Part shown: positions 33,979 through 42,679 of the stretch, piece by piece | Numbering within the stretch: position 1 is the stretch's first letter | How the letters are laid out: each line of letters opens with the position of its first letter | Assembly (NCBI RefSeq): GCF_006716765.1 | Contig: NZ_VFPO01000001.1 | Span: forward strand, 6,014,001 to 6,078,000 | Length of the DNA stretch: 64,000 nt | Direction of reading: 5' to 3' | DNA from: Actinomadura hallensis | GTDB taxonomy: Bacteria; Actinomycetota; Actinomycetes; Streptosporangiales; Streptosporangiaceae | Position numbers and translations under genes: made by a program | The notes under the pieces: generated by a model | The model's input: only the letters and a program-made list of their open reading frames with translations | Database searches by the model: none | What the model was told of the DNA's origin: nothing

Positions 33979-35694
33979 ATGGCTTTCAACGTGGTCAACG
34001 GCTGGACGGTCCCGGGCTTCACCCACGACCGCGAGCTCGGCAGCGGCGCCTCAGGCCGGGTGATGCTGGCGACCGACGACCTGACCAGCACAAAGGTCGC
34101 GATCAAGTACCTCGACGCGGCGCTCGTCGGCGACGAGGCGTTCCTCACGGGGTTCCGCGCGGCGGCCCGGCGGCTCTCGCAGGTCGAGGACCCCAACGTG
34201 GTCGACCTGTACGACTTCGTGGAGACGCCGGACGGCGCCGCGATCGTCATGCAGCACGCCGAGGGCGTCAGCCTGCGCCGCGTGCTGGCCGCCCAGGGCC
34301 CCACCGGCCCGCTCGCCGCCCTGTCGATGCTGGGCGGCGCGCTCCTCGGGCTGGCGGCGGCGCACGACCGCGACGTCGTCCACGGCGCGATGCGCCCCGC
34401 GAACATCATCATCGACGCGAACGGCAACGCGCGGCTCACCGACTTCGCGACCGCGCCCGCCGGCACCGAGGCGCAGGCCGGCCCCCAGTACGCCGCCCCC
34501 GAACTGTGGGACGGCGCGCCCGCCACCGTCGCCACCGACCTGTACGCCGCCACCGCGATCTTCTACGAGTGCCTCACCGGGCGGCCCCCGTACGCCGGGC
34601 GGAACATGGCGCGGCTGCACCGCGAGGCGCCGATCCCCGCCGACGAGGTCCCCGGGCCGCTGCGCGACCTGATCCGCCAGGGCCTCGCGAAGGACCCCGC
34701 GCAGCGCCCGCCGTCCGTCGCCGACTACCTCGGCGCCCTGGAGGACGCGGCCGTCTCCGCGTACGGCCCGTCCTGGGAGGCGCAGGGCCGGGGGCGGCTC
34801 ACCGAGCTGGCCGCGCAGGCGGCGGCGCAGCCGGAGCCGCCGAAGCCGAAACCGGCCCGCATCAGCGGCCGCAACCCGATCACGGCGGCCGGGAAGCAGG
34901 GCCGCGGCGGGTCCCGCACCCGCTGGATCCTCACGGCCGCCGCCGCGGTGGTGGTCGTCGGCGCGGGCGCCGGCGCGACCACCCTGCTACGCGGCGACGA
35001 GAGCCCCCCGCCGGACCCCGCCCCGGCGCAGAGCAGCAGCCCCCAGCCGTCCCTGCCCATCGGCGGCGTCGACCCGGCGCCGCTCGTCGCGCAGATCGAC
35101 CAGGCCGTCGCGCAGGCCCCCGGCGCCCAGTTCACCTACCGGCAGACGGGCTGCTGCGGCTTCCCCGCCACGGCCAAGGGCACGTTCGGGCTCGCGCAGG
35201 ACGGGCAGCCGTCCTACACGCTGACGCTCGCGTCGACGGGCGCCGCCCGCAAGCCGGTGCGCGCCCTCATCGTCGACGACCGCCTCTACGTGCGCGTCGG
35301 CCGCCAGTGGAAGGCGTCGGCCCTCGGCGGGCGCGGCTACCCGGCGGCCGCCGACCAGGTGCGCCAGGGCAGCTCCGTCGCCAACCTGACGGCCCTCCTC
35401 CGGTCCGCCACGACGCTCACCAAGGAGGAGCCCACCGAGACGGGAACGATCTACGAGGGCGAGGCGCCCGCGGACAAGCTCGTGCAGGCGCCCGGCATCG
35501 GGACCGTGTACGCGCAGATGACGCAGGCGACCGGCGCGGAGCAGATCGCGTTCGCCATCAAGCTCGACCCGGACTACCGTCCCACCGCGTTCTGGGTCCG
35601 CGCCGGGCCCGAGGACGGCCGCAACCAGACGATGCGCGGCTCCTACTCCAAGTGGGGCCGCAAGCCGCCCGTCCAGGCCCCGCGGGCGGCCTGA
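33979..35694 (+). CDS. Kinase-like receptor (probable pseudokinase) with external domain
   Basis: A 571-residue protein resembling the kinase at 27.8-29.9 kb. The ATP-site lysine is kept (VAIKYLDAAL, Lys43), but the catalytic loop HRD reads HGA (135-137, in VVHGAMRPANI) and DFG reads DFA (155-157). The helix-C glutamate also seems absent. One membrane helix lies at about 316-337, then an external domain of about 230 residues (FTYRQTGCCGFPATAKGTFG) that resembles LppX/LprG-type lipid-binding folds in pattern. GGAGGG abuts the ATG at 33979; a TTG at 33958 is the alternative start. Probably a scaffold or sensor without phosphotransfer. Confidence 0.85.
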   Translation: MAFNVVNGWTVPGFTHDRELGSGASGRVMLATDDLTSTKVAIKYLDAALVGDEAFLTGFRAAARRLSQVEDPNVVDLYDFVETPDGAAIVMQHAEGVSLRRVLAAQGPTGPLAALSMLGGALLGLAAAHDRDVVHGAMRPANIIIDANGNARLTDFATAPAGTEAQAGPQYAAPELWDGAPATVATDLYAATAIFYECLTGRPPYAGRNMARLHREAPIPADEVPGPLRDLIRQGLAKDPAQRPPSVADYLGALEDAAVSAYGPSWEAQGRGRLTELAAQAAAQPEPPKPKPARISGRNPITAAGKQGRGGSRTRWILTAAAAVVVVGAGAGATTLLRGDESPPPDPAPAQSSSPQPSLPIGGVDPAPLVAQIDQAVAQAPGAQFTYRQTGCCGFPATAKGTFGLAQDGQPSYTLTLASTGAARKPVRALIVDDRLYVRVGRQWKASALGGRGYPAAADQVRQGSSVANLTALLRSATTLTKEEPTETGTIYEGEAPADKLVQAPGIGTVYAQMTQATGAEQIAFAIKLDPDYRPTAFWVRAGPEDGRNQTMRGSYSKWGRKPPVQAPRAA

Positions 35695-35704
35695 GCCGCC
35701 CCGC

Positions 35705-35739
35705 CGCGGACCGCCGCCCGCACCGCGGGCCGGTCCGCG
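35705..35739. terminator. Two-part hairpin between convergent genes
   Basis: An outer stem CGCGGACCG/CGGTCCGCG (9 bp) encloses an inner stem GCCCGC/GCGGGC with a 3-nt loop and a 2-nt bulge. It sits just after the pseudokinase stop and 11 bases beyond the end of the convergent Prim-Pol-like gene, so it can end both transcripts. Confidence 0.6.
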
Positions 35740-35749
35740 CGGCGGCCGC

Positions 35750-36397
35750 TCAGTACGCCTCCTCGCAGCTGTCCGCGAGGACCTCCAGGAGCCGCAGCGG
35801 ATCGGGCAGCGGCTCACGGGACGGCGGGATCAGCCAGCTCACCTCGCGCCCGAACGGCAGCACCGACGGCGGCGCGACCACGTAGCTGTCGCGGCAGTGC
35901 CACCGCATGCCGGGGGTGTCGGCGACGTCCTCCGGCACCGTGTCCAGGTGGCACGACCACCACTCGTCCTCGTCGACCGGGGCGCCGCGCGTCGCGACGA
36001 AGAACAGGTGCCGCTCGTCCGCGAAGGAGGCGACGGGACCGAGGGGCAGCCCCTCCGCCTCGATCCGCTCGAGCGCGATGACGCCCGCCTCGGCCGGGAC
36101 GTCGAACACGTCGAACACCCGGCCGGTCGGCAGGATGATGTTCGCGTAGGGATGTTTGGCCCACCAGCCGTCGATGACCTCGGTGTCCACGCTGGCCTGG
36201 TGCGCCCACGTCGCCGACACGGGATGCGCGCCCGGGTCGGGACAGCCGATCCGGTCGCACGAGCACGCCCTGTCCCCGCCGTTGGGCGGATGCGCCCCCG
36301 GGAAGGAGGGCCAGCCCAGCCCCGCGTACCGCCGCGCCGCCGAGGCCATCCGGTCGCGAACCGCCCTCTGCCGCCTGCTCCCCGACATGACCAGCAT
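35750..36397 (-). CDS. Prim-Pol-like (bifunctional primase/polymerase N-terminal) protein
   Basis: A 215-residue protein matching actinobacterial proteins annotated as bifunctional DNA primase/polymerase. It has the cysteine/histidine segment CSCDRIGCPDPGAHP and a WWAKHPYANIILPTGRVFDVFDVP stretch (given here only as landmark) where the DxD metal motif would sit; it reads DVFDVP, so the second aspartate seems missing. No helicase domain follows. The ATG at 36397 has GGGGG upstream; the frame is open to 36418. I recall the same family near hemB in Streptomyces. Catalytic activity is doubtful. Confidence 0.7.
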   Translation of the reverse strand: MLVMSGSRRQRAVRDRMASAARRYAGLGWPSFPGAHPPNGGDRACSCDRIGCPDPGAHPVSATWAHQASVDTEVIDGWWAKHPYANIILPTGRVFDVFDVPAEAGVIALERIEAEGLPLGPVASFADERHLFFVATRGAPVDEDEWWSCHLDTVPEDVADTPGMRWHCRDSYVVAPPSVLPFGREVSWLIPPSREPLPDPLRLLEVLADSCEEAY

Positions 36398-36531
36398 CTC
36401 GCCCCCAACAACACCCAAGGTCGAACGTGGGTCCCTTGACTAACGATGATGCCCGGTTCGCAATCCAGGCCACACGCCAACCCCCTGAAACGGTCCCAAG
36501 TGACTAGGGATGGGGTTGAGACCGGTGTGAG

Positions 36532-37521
36532 TCAGGAGGTTCGCAGCTTCCTGGCCACCTCGGTGGCCCAGTAGGTGAGCGCGATGTCGGCGCCGGCGCG
36601 GCGGATCGACAGGAGGGACTCCATGATGGTGCGGTCGCGGTCGATCCAGCCCTTCTCCGCGGCGGCCTCGATCATCGCGTACTCGCCGCTCACCTGGTAG
36701 GCCAGCACGGGCACCTCCACGGCGTCGCGGACGCGGCGGACCACGTCCAGGTACGCGCCGGCGGGCTTCACCATCACCATGTCGGCGCCCTCGTCGAGGT
36801 CGAGGAAGACCTCGCGCAGCGCCTCGTCGGCGTTGGCCGGGTCCTGCTGGTGGGTGGAGCGGTCGCCGAACTGCGGCGCGCACTCGGCGGCGTCGCGGAA
36901 CGGGCCGTAGTACGCCGAGGCGTACTTCGCCGAGTACGCCATGATCGCGACGTCGGGGTGGCCGGCGCCGTCGAGCGCCTCGCGGATCGCGGCGACCTGG
37001 CCGTCCATCATGCCGCTCGGGCCGACGACGGCCGCGCCCGCCTCGGCCTGCGCGACCGCGATCGACGCGTACCGCTCCAGCGTCGCGTCGTTGTCGATCT
37101 CACCGGAGGCGGTGAGGACGCCGCAGTGCCCGTGGTCGGTGTACTCGTCCAGGCACAGGTCCGTCATGATCACCGTCGCGTCGCCCAGGTCGGCGTTCAG
37201 GTCGCGCAGCGCGAGCTGGACGATGCCGTCCGGGTCGTCGGCGGCCGAGCCGGTCCCGTCCTTGGCGGCCGGGACGCCGAACAGGATGACGCCGCCGACG
37301 CCCGCCTCCGCCGCCTCGTGCGCGGCCTTGCGGAGGCTGTCGCGGGTGTGCTGGAACACGCCCGGCATCGACGGGACGGGCTGCGGCTCGGTGATGCCCT
37401 CCTTGACGAACATCGGAAGGATCAGGTCGGCCGGGCTCAGCCGCGTCTCGGCCACCAGCCGGCGCAGGGCGGGCGTGCGGCGCAGCCGCCGCGGCCGGGC
37501 GACGGGGAACTGTGCGGACAT
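36532..37521 (-). CDS. hemB: Delta-aminolevulinic acid dehydratase (porphobilinogen synthase)
   Basis: HemB condenses two 5-aminolevulinate molecules to porphobilinogen. Signature segments are DLCLDEYTDHGHCGVL with metal-site residues, the active lysine region MAYSAKYASAYYGPFRDA and MVKPAGAYLDVVRRV with the second lysine. The ATG at 37521 has GGGAGAGAG upstream and gives 329 residues. It follows hemD on the same strand after 81 bp that contain a very stable hairpin, so it may be transcribed or expressed apart from rex-hemACD. Confidence 0.97.
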   Translation of the reverse strand: MSAQFPVARPRRLRRTPALRRLVAETRLSPADLILPMFVKEGITEPQPVPSMPGVFQHTRDSLRKAAHEAAEAGVGGVILFGVPAAKDGTGSAADDPDGIVQLALRDLNADLGDATVIMTDLCLDEYTDHGHCGVLTASGEIDNDATLERYASIAVAQAEAGAAVVGPSGMMDGQVAAIREALDGAGHPDVAIMAYSAKYASAYYGPFRDAAECAPQFGDRSTHQQDPANADEALREVFLDLDEGADMVMVKPAGAYLDVVRRVRDAVEVPVLAYQVSGEYAMIEAAAEKGWIDRDRTIMESLLSIRRAGADIALTYWATEVARKLRTS

Positions 37522-37549
37522 GTCTCTCTCCCGGGTCGGAAAGGCCGCG

Positions 37550-37591
37550 CGCCGTGCCGGCGCCCCGGGTCGCCGGGGCGCCGGCACGGCG
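37550..37591. terminator. 19-bp perfect hairpin between hemD and hemB
   Basis: The arms at 37550-37568 and 37573-37591 are perfectly complementary around the 4-nt loop GTCG. Every base of the 19-bp stem pairs. It lies just after the hemD stop and 28 bases before the hemB start, with no T tract. It could end or attenuate the rex-hemACD transcript, or stabilise or process the mRNA ahead of hemB. Confidence 0.7.
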
Positions 37592-37602
37592 TCGTCACGG
37601 CG

Positions 37603-39342
37603 TCATCTGCGGCGCCGGGCCCCCCGGCGCATCTGGCTGGGCTTGCGGAGCGGGTCCCCCGCCTCGATCTGCGCGGCCCGCCGCTTGGCACCGTACTCGG
37701 CGAGGGCCGCCGCGAGCACCGAAACCGACGGCTTCTCCGCCATGACGTCCACGCGGAGGCCGTACTCCTGCGCGGTCTTGGCGGTCTGCGGGCCGATCGC
37801 GGCGATCACCGTCACGTTGTGCGGCTTGCCCGCGATGCCGATCAGGTTCTTCACCGTGGACGACGACGTGAACATCACGGCGTCGAACCCGCCGCCCTTG
37901 ATCGCCTCGCGGATCGGGGCGGGCGGAGGCGCGGCCCGGACCGTCCGGTAGGCGGTCACGTCATCGCACTCCCAGCCCAGATCCGTCAGCCCGGCGATGA
38001 CCACGTCGGTGGCGATGTCGGCGCGCGGCAGCAGCACCCGGTTGATCGGGTCGAGGTCCTCGTCGTGGGGCGGCCACTCCCGCACCAGGCCCTCGCCGGA
38101 CTGCTCGCCCTGCGGCACCAGGTCCGGCTGGACGCCGAACTCCACCAGCGCGGCGGCGGTCTGCTCGCCGACGGCGGCGACCTTCAGGCCGGCGAACGCG
38201 CGGGCGTCGAGGCCGTACTCGACGAACTTCTCCCGGATGGCCCGCACGGCGTTGGTGGAGGTGAACACCACCCACGCGTACCGGCCGGTGACCAGGCCCT
38301 TGACCGCGCGGTCCATCTGCTGCGGCGTGCGCGGCGGCTCCACGGAGATGGTGGGGACCTCCTCCGGGACGGCCCCGTACCCGCGCAGCTGCTCCGACAG
38401 CGACGCGGCCTGCTCCTTCGTCCGCGGTACCAGGACCCGCCACCCGAACAGCGGCTTGGTCTCGAACCAGGACAGCTTGTCTCGCCAGCCCACCACGTCT
38501 CCGACGATGATCAGTGCGGGCGCCTCCATGCCCTTCGCCGCGGAGGCCAGCCTCTTCAGGGTCGACACGACCGTCTCCTGCTCGGTGGTCGTGCCGAGGC
38601 AGGTCATCGCGGCCGGGGTCGAGTCCGGACGCCCGGCGGCGATCAGGCTCTTGCAGACCTCCGCCACCGCGTTCTCCGCGCCGGTGATCACCAGCGTGGT
38701 GTCCGGGGCGGCGAACCGCTCCCAGTCCACGTCGCCGTCGGAGGCGTCCACGATCCGGATCTCGCGGTTCTTCGCGTCGGTCAGCGGGATGCCCGCGTAT
38801 CCGGGCACGCCCGTGATCGAGGAGACGCCCGGGACGACCTCGAACGGGACGCCGGCCTTGGCCAGCGCCGCGCCCTCGGCGGCGAGGCCGCCGCCGGTCC
38901 CCGGGTCGCCGCTCATCAGCCGGACGACGCGCCGCCCGTTCTTGGCGGCGCGCACGGCGAGCCGGACCGGGTCGCCCTCCGCCTCGTCGACGATCTCCAC
39001 GTCGGGGCGGCAGTGGGAGAGGACCTCGGCGGGGCACCGGGCGCGGTCGACGATCACCATGTCGGCGCGTTCCAGGTCGGTCGCGGCGCGCAGGGTCAGC
39101 AGGCCGGGGTCGCCCGGTCCCATCCCGACGATGGAGACGAGGCCCTCCGCGGGCGGCGCGTCGGCGGCGCCGTTCTGCGCCGCGGCGCCCTTCGCGCCCG
39201 TGCCGGTCGCCTCACTGTTGGTGGCATCGGTGTTGGTGATATCGGTGTTCGCCGCGGCGGTCTCGTGCGCTTCGGCGCTCTTCGCGGCGGCGCTCTTCGC
39301 GGCGGCGCTCTTCGCGGCGGCGCTCTTCGCTGCGGGGCTCAA
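37603..39342 (-). CDS. hemD: Uroporphyrinogen-III C-methyltransferase/synthase fusion
   Basis: A 579-residue fusion. Residues about 66-300 form a tetrapyrrole methylase domain (VSIVGMGPGDPGLLTLRAAT and FEVVPGVSSITGVPGYAG), and about 325-555 a uroporphyrinogen-III synthase domain (RVLVPRTKEQAASLSEQLRG, VVFTSTNAVRAI). The synthase closes the tetrapyrrole ring; the methylase makes precorrin-2 for siroheme or cobalamin. The GDP loop reads RLMSGDPGTGGG, unlike canonical CobA, as is usual in actinobacterial fusions. The N-terminus is a 60-residue Ala-Lys-Ser/Thr/Asn low-complexity segment. The start overlaps the hemC stop by 4 bp. Confidence 0.94.
   Translation of the reverse strand: MSPAAKSAAAKSAAAKSAAAKSAEAHETAAANTDITNTDATNSEATGTGAKGAAAQNGAADAPPAEGLVSIVGMGPGDPGLLTLRAATDLERADMVIVDRARCPAEVLSHCRPDVEIVDEAEGDPVRLAVRAAKNGRRVVRLMSGDPGTGGGLAAEGAALAKAGVPFEVVPGVSSITGVPGYAGIPLTDAKNREIRIVDASDGDVDWERFAAPDTTLVITGAENAVAEVCKSLIAAGRPDSTPAAMTCLGTTTEQETVVSTLKRLASAAKGMEAPALIIVGDVVGWRDKLSWFETKPLFGWRVLVPRTKEQAASLSEQLRGYGAVPEEVPTISVEPPRTPQQMDRAVKGLVTGRYAWVVFTSTNAVRAIREKFVEYGLDARAFAGLKVAAVGEQTAAALVEFGVQPDLVPQGEQSGEGLVREWPPHDEDLDPINRVLLPRADIATDVVIAGLTDLGWECDDVTAYRTVRAAPPPAPIREAIKGGGFDAVMFTSSSTVKNLIGIAGKPHNVTVIAAIGPQTAKTAQEYGLRVDVMAEKPSVSVLAAALAEYGAKRRAAQIEAGDPLRKPSQMRRGARRRR
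39276..39338 (-). repeat. 15-bp tandem repeats at the start of hemD
   Basis: Four copies of a 15-bp unit encode Ala-Lys-Ser-Ala-Ala at the N-terminus of the HemD fusion. The copies are nearly identical in DNA, suggesting recent slippage and possible length variation between strains. Confidence 0.75.
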
Positions 39343-40280
39343 TCGCGCTCCCCCATCAACTGGTCGGCCCCCTGCGCGAGCAGCCGGTCCGCGAGGTCGC
39401 GTCCGAGCTGCTCGGCGGCATCCGGGTGGCCGCTTGCGGACAGCCTGATCTGCCGGCTTCCGTCGTACGCCGCGACGGTCGCCGTCAGATGCAACTTCTC
39501 ATCTATCTCGGCAGCGTACGTGCCCACAGGAGCGGAGCAACCCGCCTCCAGGACCGCGAGGATCGACCGCTCCGCCGTGACGGCCCTCCTGGTGGCGGCG
39601 TCGTCGACCGTTCCAAGCAGTTCCAGGAGATCGGTCCGGTCGGAGCGGCACTCCAGCGCGAGCGCCCCCTGCCCGGGGGCGGGCAGCATCTGGTCGGTGT
39701 CGAAGACCTCCCCGACCGCCTCCAGCCGCCCGATGCGCTTCAGGCCCGCGTGGGCGAGCACCACGGCGTCCAGCTCGCCGTCGGTGACCTTCGCCAGGCG
39801 GGTGTCGGCGTTGCCGCGGATCGGCACGACGTCCAGGTCGGGACGCAGCGCCCGCAGTTGCGCCATGCGCCGCGGCGAGCCGGTGCCGATGCGCGCGCCG
39901 CGCGGCAGGTCGGCGAGCTTCACGGGGGCGCACAGCGCGTCGCGGGGGTCGTCGCGGCGCGGGGTCGCGGCGAGCGCGATCCCCGGCGTCTCCGACGTCG
40001 GCAGATCCTTCAGCGAGTGCACGGCGAAGTCCACCTCGCCGGAGAGGATCTTGTCGCGGAGCGCGTTGACGAAGACGCCCGTGCCGCCCATCTGGGCGAC
40101 CAGGGCCTTGGAGACGTCGCCCTGCGTGGTCACCCCCACCAGCTCGACGGGACGACCCGTGCGCTCCGTCAGCAGGTCGGCGACGCGCTGCGACTGCGTC
40201 GTCGCCATCAGGCTCTTGCGGGTTCCGAGCCGCAGCGGGACCCCCGCGGCACCCGGCCCCCGGCTCAATCCCTCACTCAA
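39339..40280 (-). CDS. hemC: Hydroxymethylbilane synthase (porphobilinogen deaminase)
   Basis: HemC polymerises four porphobilinogen units to hydroxymethylbilane. The dipyrromethane cofactor cysteine is in LEAGCSAPVGTYA; VHSLKDLPT, RIGTGSPRRMAQLRA and APGQGALALECR are family motifs. The start is TTG at 40280 with GGAG 7 bases upstream; another TTG lies four codons later. The product is 313 residues. A 49-bp gap separates it from hemA. Confidence 0.96.
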   Translation of the reverse strand: MSEGLSRGPGAAGVPLRLGTRKSLMATTQSQRVADLLTERTGRPVELVGVTTQGDVSKALVAQMGGTGVFVNALRDKILSGEVDFAVHSLKDLPTSETPGIALAATPRRDDPRDALCAPVKLADLPRGARIGTGSPRRMAQLRALRPDLDVVPIRGNADTRLAKVTDGELDAVVLAHAGLKRIGRLEAVGEVFDTDQMLPAPGQGALALECRSDRTDLLELLGTVDDAATRRAVTAERSILAVLEAGCSAPVGTYAAEIDEKLHLTATVAAYDGSRQIRLSASGHPDAAEQLGRDLADRLLAQGADQLMGERD

Positions 40281-40329
40281 TGGCTCGCTCCGCTCGGCTC
40301 TCGGCGGCCGGCGTCCCCGCCGCCCGCGA

Positions 40330-41883
40330 TCACGTTCCGTCTCCTTCGCGCACCGCCGCGCCGTCCGCGGCGCTGACCGCCCGGACGCTCGCGGCCTGCG
40401 CGTTCACCGTCTCCGCGTGCACGCCCCGCAGCTCGTGCGCGTTGACCTCCTGCACGCTGACGGCCCCCGCCGCCGGACCGGCCGGCGGCTCGGCGCTCAG
40501 GCAGTCGGCTTCGGCGCACGCCGCGTCGACCGCGGGCTCCCGGTCCCTCCAGGACGGGGCGCCCGCCGGCTCGTCCTCGCGCATGTCGGCGCGGGCGACC
40601 GCCTCCGGCGCCTTCGGGTCCAGGTCGAACAGCTCGCGCAGCGCGTCGGCGTAGGAGTCGCCGCCCGGCGCCGCCGCCAGCTCCTTCATCCGGACGGTCG
40701 GCGCGTGGAGCAGCTTGTCCACCACGCGCCGGACGGTCCGTTCGACCTCCTTCCGGGCCCGCTCGTCGATCTCGGGGAGCCGCCCGGAGAGCCGGTTCAG
40801 CTCCGCCTCCACGACCTCGGCGGCCTTGCTGCGCAGCGCGACCACCGTCGGCGCGACGGCGGCGGCGCGGGCGGAGGCGAGGAACGCCTCGACCTCCTCG
40901 CGCACGATCCGGCGGACGGCCTCGATCGCCTCCGGGCCGACGGCCTCGGCGGCCTCCTGCTCGGTGCGCAGGTCGTCCAGCCCGGCGAGCGCGACGCCCG
41001 GCAGGTCGCGGACGCCGCGCTCGATGTCGTGGGGCAGCGCCAGGTCGAGGAAGAACCGCCTGCGTTCGTCGGACCCGATGCCGCGCGCCGCGAGCTGCGC
41101 CACCGTCAGGACCAGGCCGGTCGCGCCGGTGCACGAGACCACCAGGTCGGCCTCGGCGATCGCGGCGTCCAGGCCCGCCAGCTCCACCGCCCTGGCCGGC
41201 ACGTCCAGGGACTCGGCCAGCCGCACGGCGCGTTCGTGGGTGCGGTTCGCCACCACGATCTCGCGGGCGCCGGCCCGGCTCAGCGTCGCCGCGGCCAGGG
41301 AGCTCATGGAGCCCGCGCCGACGACGAGGGCGCGCACGCCGTTCAGCGGGCCGAGGTGCCGCACGGCGACGTCGAGGCCGACGCTGACCAGCGACGCGCC
41401 CGCCTTGTCGATGCCGGTCTCGTGGTGGGCGCGCTTGCCCACCCGCAGCGACTGCTGGAGGACGTCGTTCAGGTCGCGGCCCAGGGTGCCCTCGTCCTGG
41501 GCGAGGCGGAACGCCTGCCTGATCTGGCCGAGGATCTGCCCCTCGCCGACGACCATCGACTCGAGCCCGCACGCCACGGCGAACACGTGCTGGACGGCCC
41601 GCTCCTCGTAGTGGACGTACAGGTGGCGCGACAGGTCGTCCAGCGGGATGCCGGAGTGCAGCGAGAGCAGCTCGGAGATCGCCGAGACGCCGCCGTGGAA
41701 CTTGTCGACGACCGCGTAGATCTCGACGCGGTTGCACGTGGAGACGATGGCCGCCTCGGCGACGTTCCCGGACTTGTGCACGGCGTGCAGCAGCTTGACC
41801 AGGTCGTCCCCGCTCACCGCCGCCCGTTCCAGCACCGCGACGGGTGCGCTCCGGTGGCTGAGCCCCACGACCAGAATGCTCAT
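40330..41883 (-). CDS. hemA: Glutamyl-tRNA reductase
   Basis: HemA reduces glutamyl-tRNA to glutamate-1-semialdehyde, the committed step of heme synthesis. The catalytic cysteine lies in IVSTCNRVEIYAVVD, and the NADPH fold in VRALVVGAGSMSSLAAATL. GLESMVVGEGQILGQIR is diagnostic. The protein has 517 residues; the last 100 form an Ala-, Glu- and Val-rich extension beyond the dimerisation domain that is not needed in short homologues. It follows rex by 55 bp. Confidence 0.96.
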   Translation of the reverse strand: MSILVVGLSHRSAPVAVLERAAVSGDDLVKLLHAVHKSGNVAEAAIVSTCNRVEIYAVVDKFHGGVSAISELLSLHSGIPLDDLSRHLYVHYEERAVQHVFAVACGLESMVVGEGQILGQIRQAFRLAQDEGTLGRDLNDVLQQSLRVGKRAHHETGIDKAGASLVSVGLDVAVRHLGPLNGVRALVVGAGSMSSLAAATLSRAGAREIVVANRTHERAVRLAESLDVPARAVELAGLDAAIAEADLVVSCTGATGLVLTVAQLAARGIGSDERRRFFLDLALPHDIERGVRDLPGVALAGLDDLRTEQEAAEAVGPEAIEAVRRIVREEVEAFLASARAAAVAPTVVALRSKAAEVVEAELNRLSGRLPEIDERARKEVERTVRRVVDKLLHAPTVRMKELAAAPGGDSYADALRELFDLDPKAPEAVARADMREDEPAGAPSWRDREPAVDAACAEADCLSAEPPAGPAAGAVSVQEVNAHELRGVHAETVNAQAASVRAVSAADGAAVREGDGT

Positions 41884-41938
41884 ATGGCCTCTCCCGCGTC
41901 TCCCTGATCCCCCGCGATCTCCGGTCGGACTGCCCCGA

Positions 41939-42679
41939 TCATGCCTCTACAGTCTCTACGTACTGGCTCGTGCCGGGAGGCCCATCCTCCGCGGGCAGGG
42001 GACCGAGACCGTCGGGTCCCCCGGCCTTGCGCTGCTCGTGGAACGCGAGGATCTGGAGTTCGATCGACAGGTCGACCTTGCGCACGTCGACGCCCTCCGG
42101 GACCGACAGGACGACGGGCGCGAAGTTCAGCACGCTCGTGACGCCCGCGGCCACGACGCGATCGCACACCCCCTGGGCGGCGCCCGCGGGGGTCGCGATC
42201 ACGGCGATGGACACGCCGTGGTCCGCGATGATCTCCTCCAGCCGGTCGATGTGCTCCACCGTCATCCCGGCGATCTCCTGGCCGACGATGGACTCGTCCG
42301 CGTCGAGCAGTCCCGCGACCCGGAAGCCGCGGGACGCGAAACCGCCGTAGCCGGCCAGTGCCCGGCCAAGGTTACCGACGCCGATGATCGCGATCACCCA
42401 GTCCTGGGTGAGCCCCAGTTCGCGGGAGATCTGGTAGACGAGGTACTCGACCTCGTACCCCACGCCGCGCGTCCCATACGAGCCGAGGTGGGACAGGTCC
42501 TTGCGGAGCTTCGCCGAGTTGACGCCGGCCGCCGCGGCCAGTTCCTCCGAGGACACCGTCGCGACGCCGCGCTCTTGCAGCGAGGTCAGGGCCCGCAGAT
42601 ACACCGGCAGGCGCGCCACGGTGGCATCGGGGATGCCGCGGCCCGCACGGTCACGGGGTCGGTTCTGTCGAGAAGTCAC
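41939..42679 (-). CDS. rex: Redox-sensing transcriptional repressor Rex
   Basis: Rex senses the NADH/NAD+ ratio: NAD+ favours DNA binding and NADH releases it. The winged-helix domain contains ATVARLPVYLRALTSLQERG and GVNSAKLRKDLSHLGSYG; the Rossmann fold is VIAIIGVGNLGRALAGYGGF. The GTG at 42679 matches the length of Streptomyces Rex; a TTG at 42709 would add ten residues. A Rex box overlaps its own promoter, so it is likely autoregulated with hemA, hemC and hemD. A second perfect site precedes the menJ-like/nuo genes. Confidence 0.95.
   Translation of the reverse strand: MTSRQNRPRDRAGRGIPDATVARLPVYLRALTSLQERGVATVSSEELAAAAGVNSAKLRKDLSHLGSYGTRGVGYEVEYLVYQISRELGLTQDWVIAIIGVGNLGRALAGYGGFASRGFRVAGLLDADESIVGQEIAGMTVEHIDRLEEIIADHGVSIAVIATPAGAAQGVCDRVVAAGVTSVLNFAPVVLSVPEGVDVRKVDLSIELQILAFHEQRKAGGPDGLGPLPAEDGPPGTSQYVETVEA

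Noticed and set aside
36850..41907. A 1685-codon open frame on the plus strand across the hem genes
   Set aside because: It is a shadow of hemA, hemC, hemD and hemB. It has no domain, no plausible start site and biased composition.
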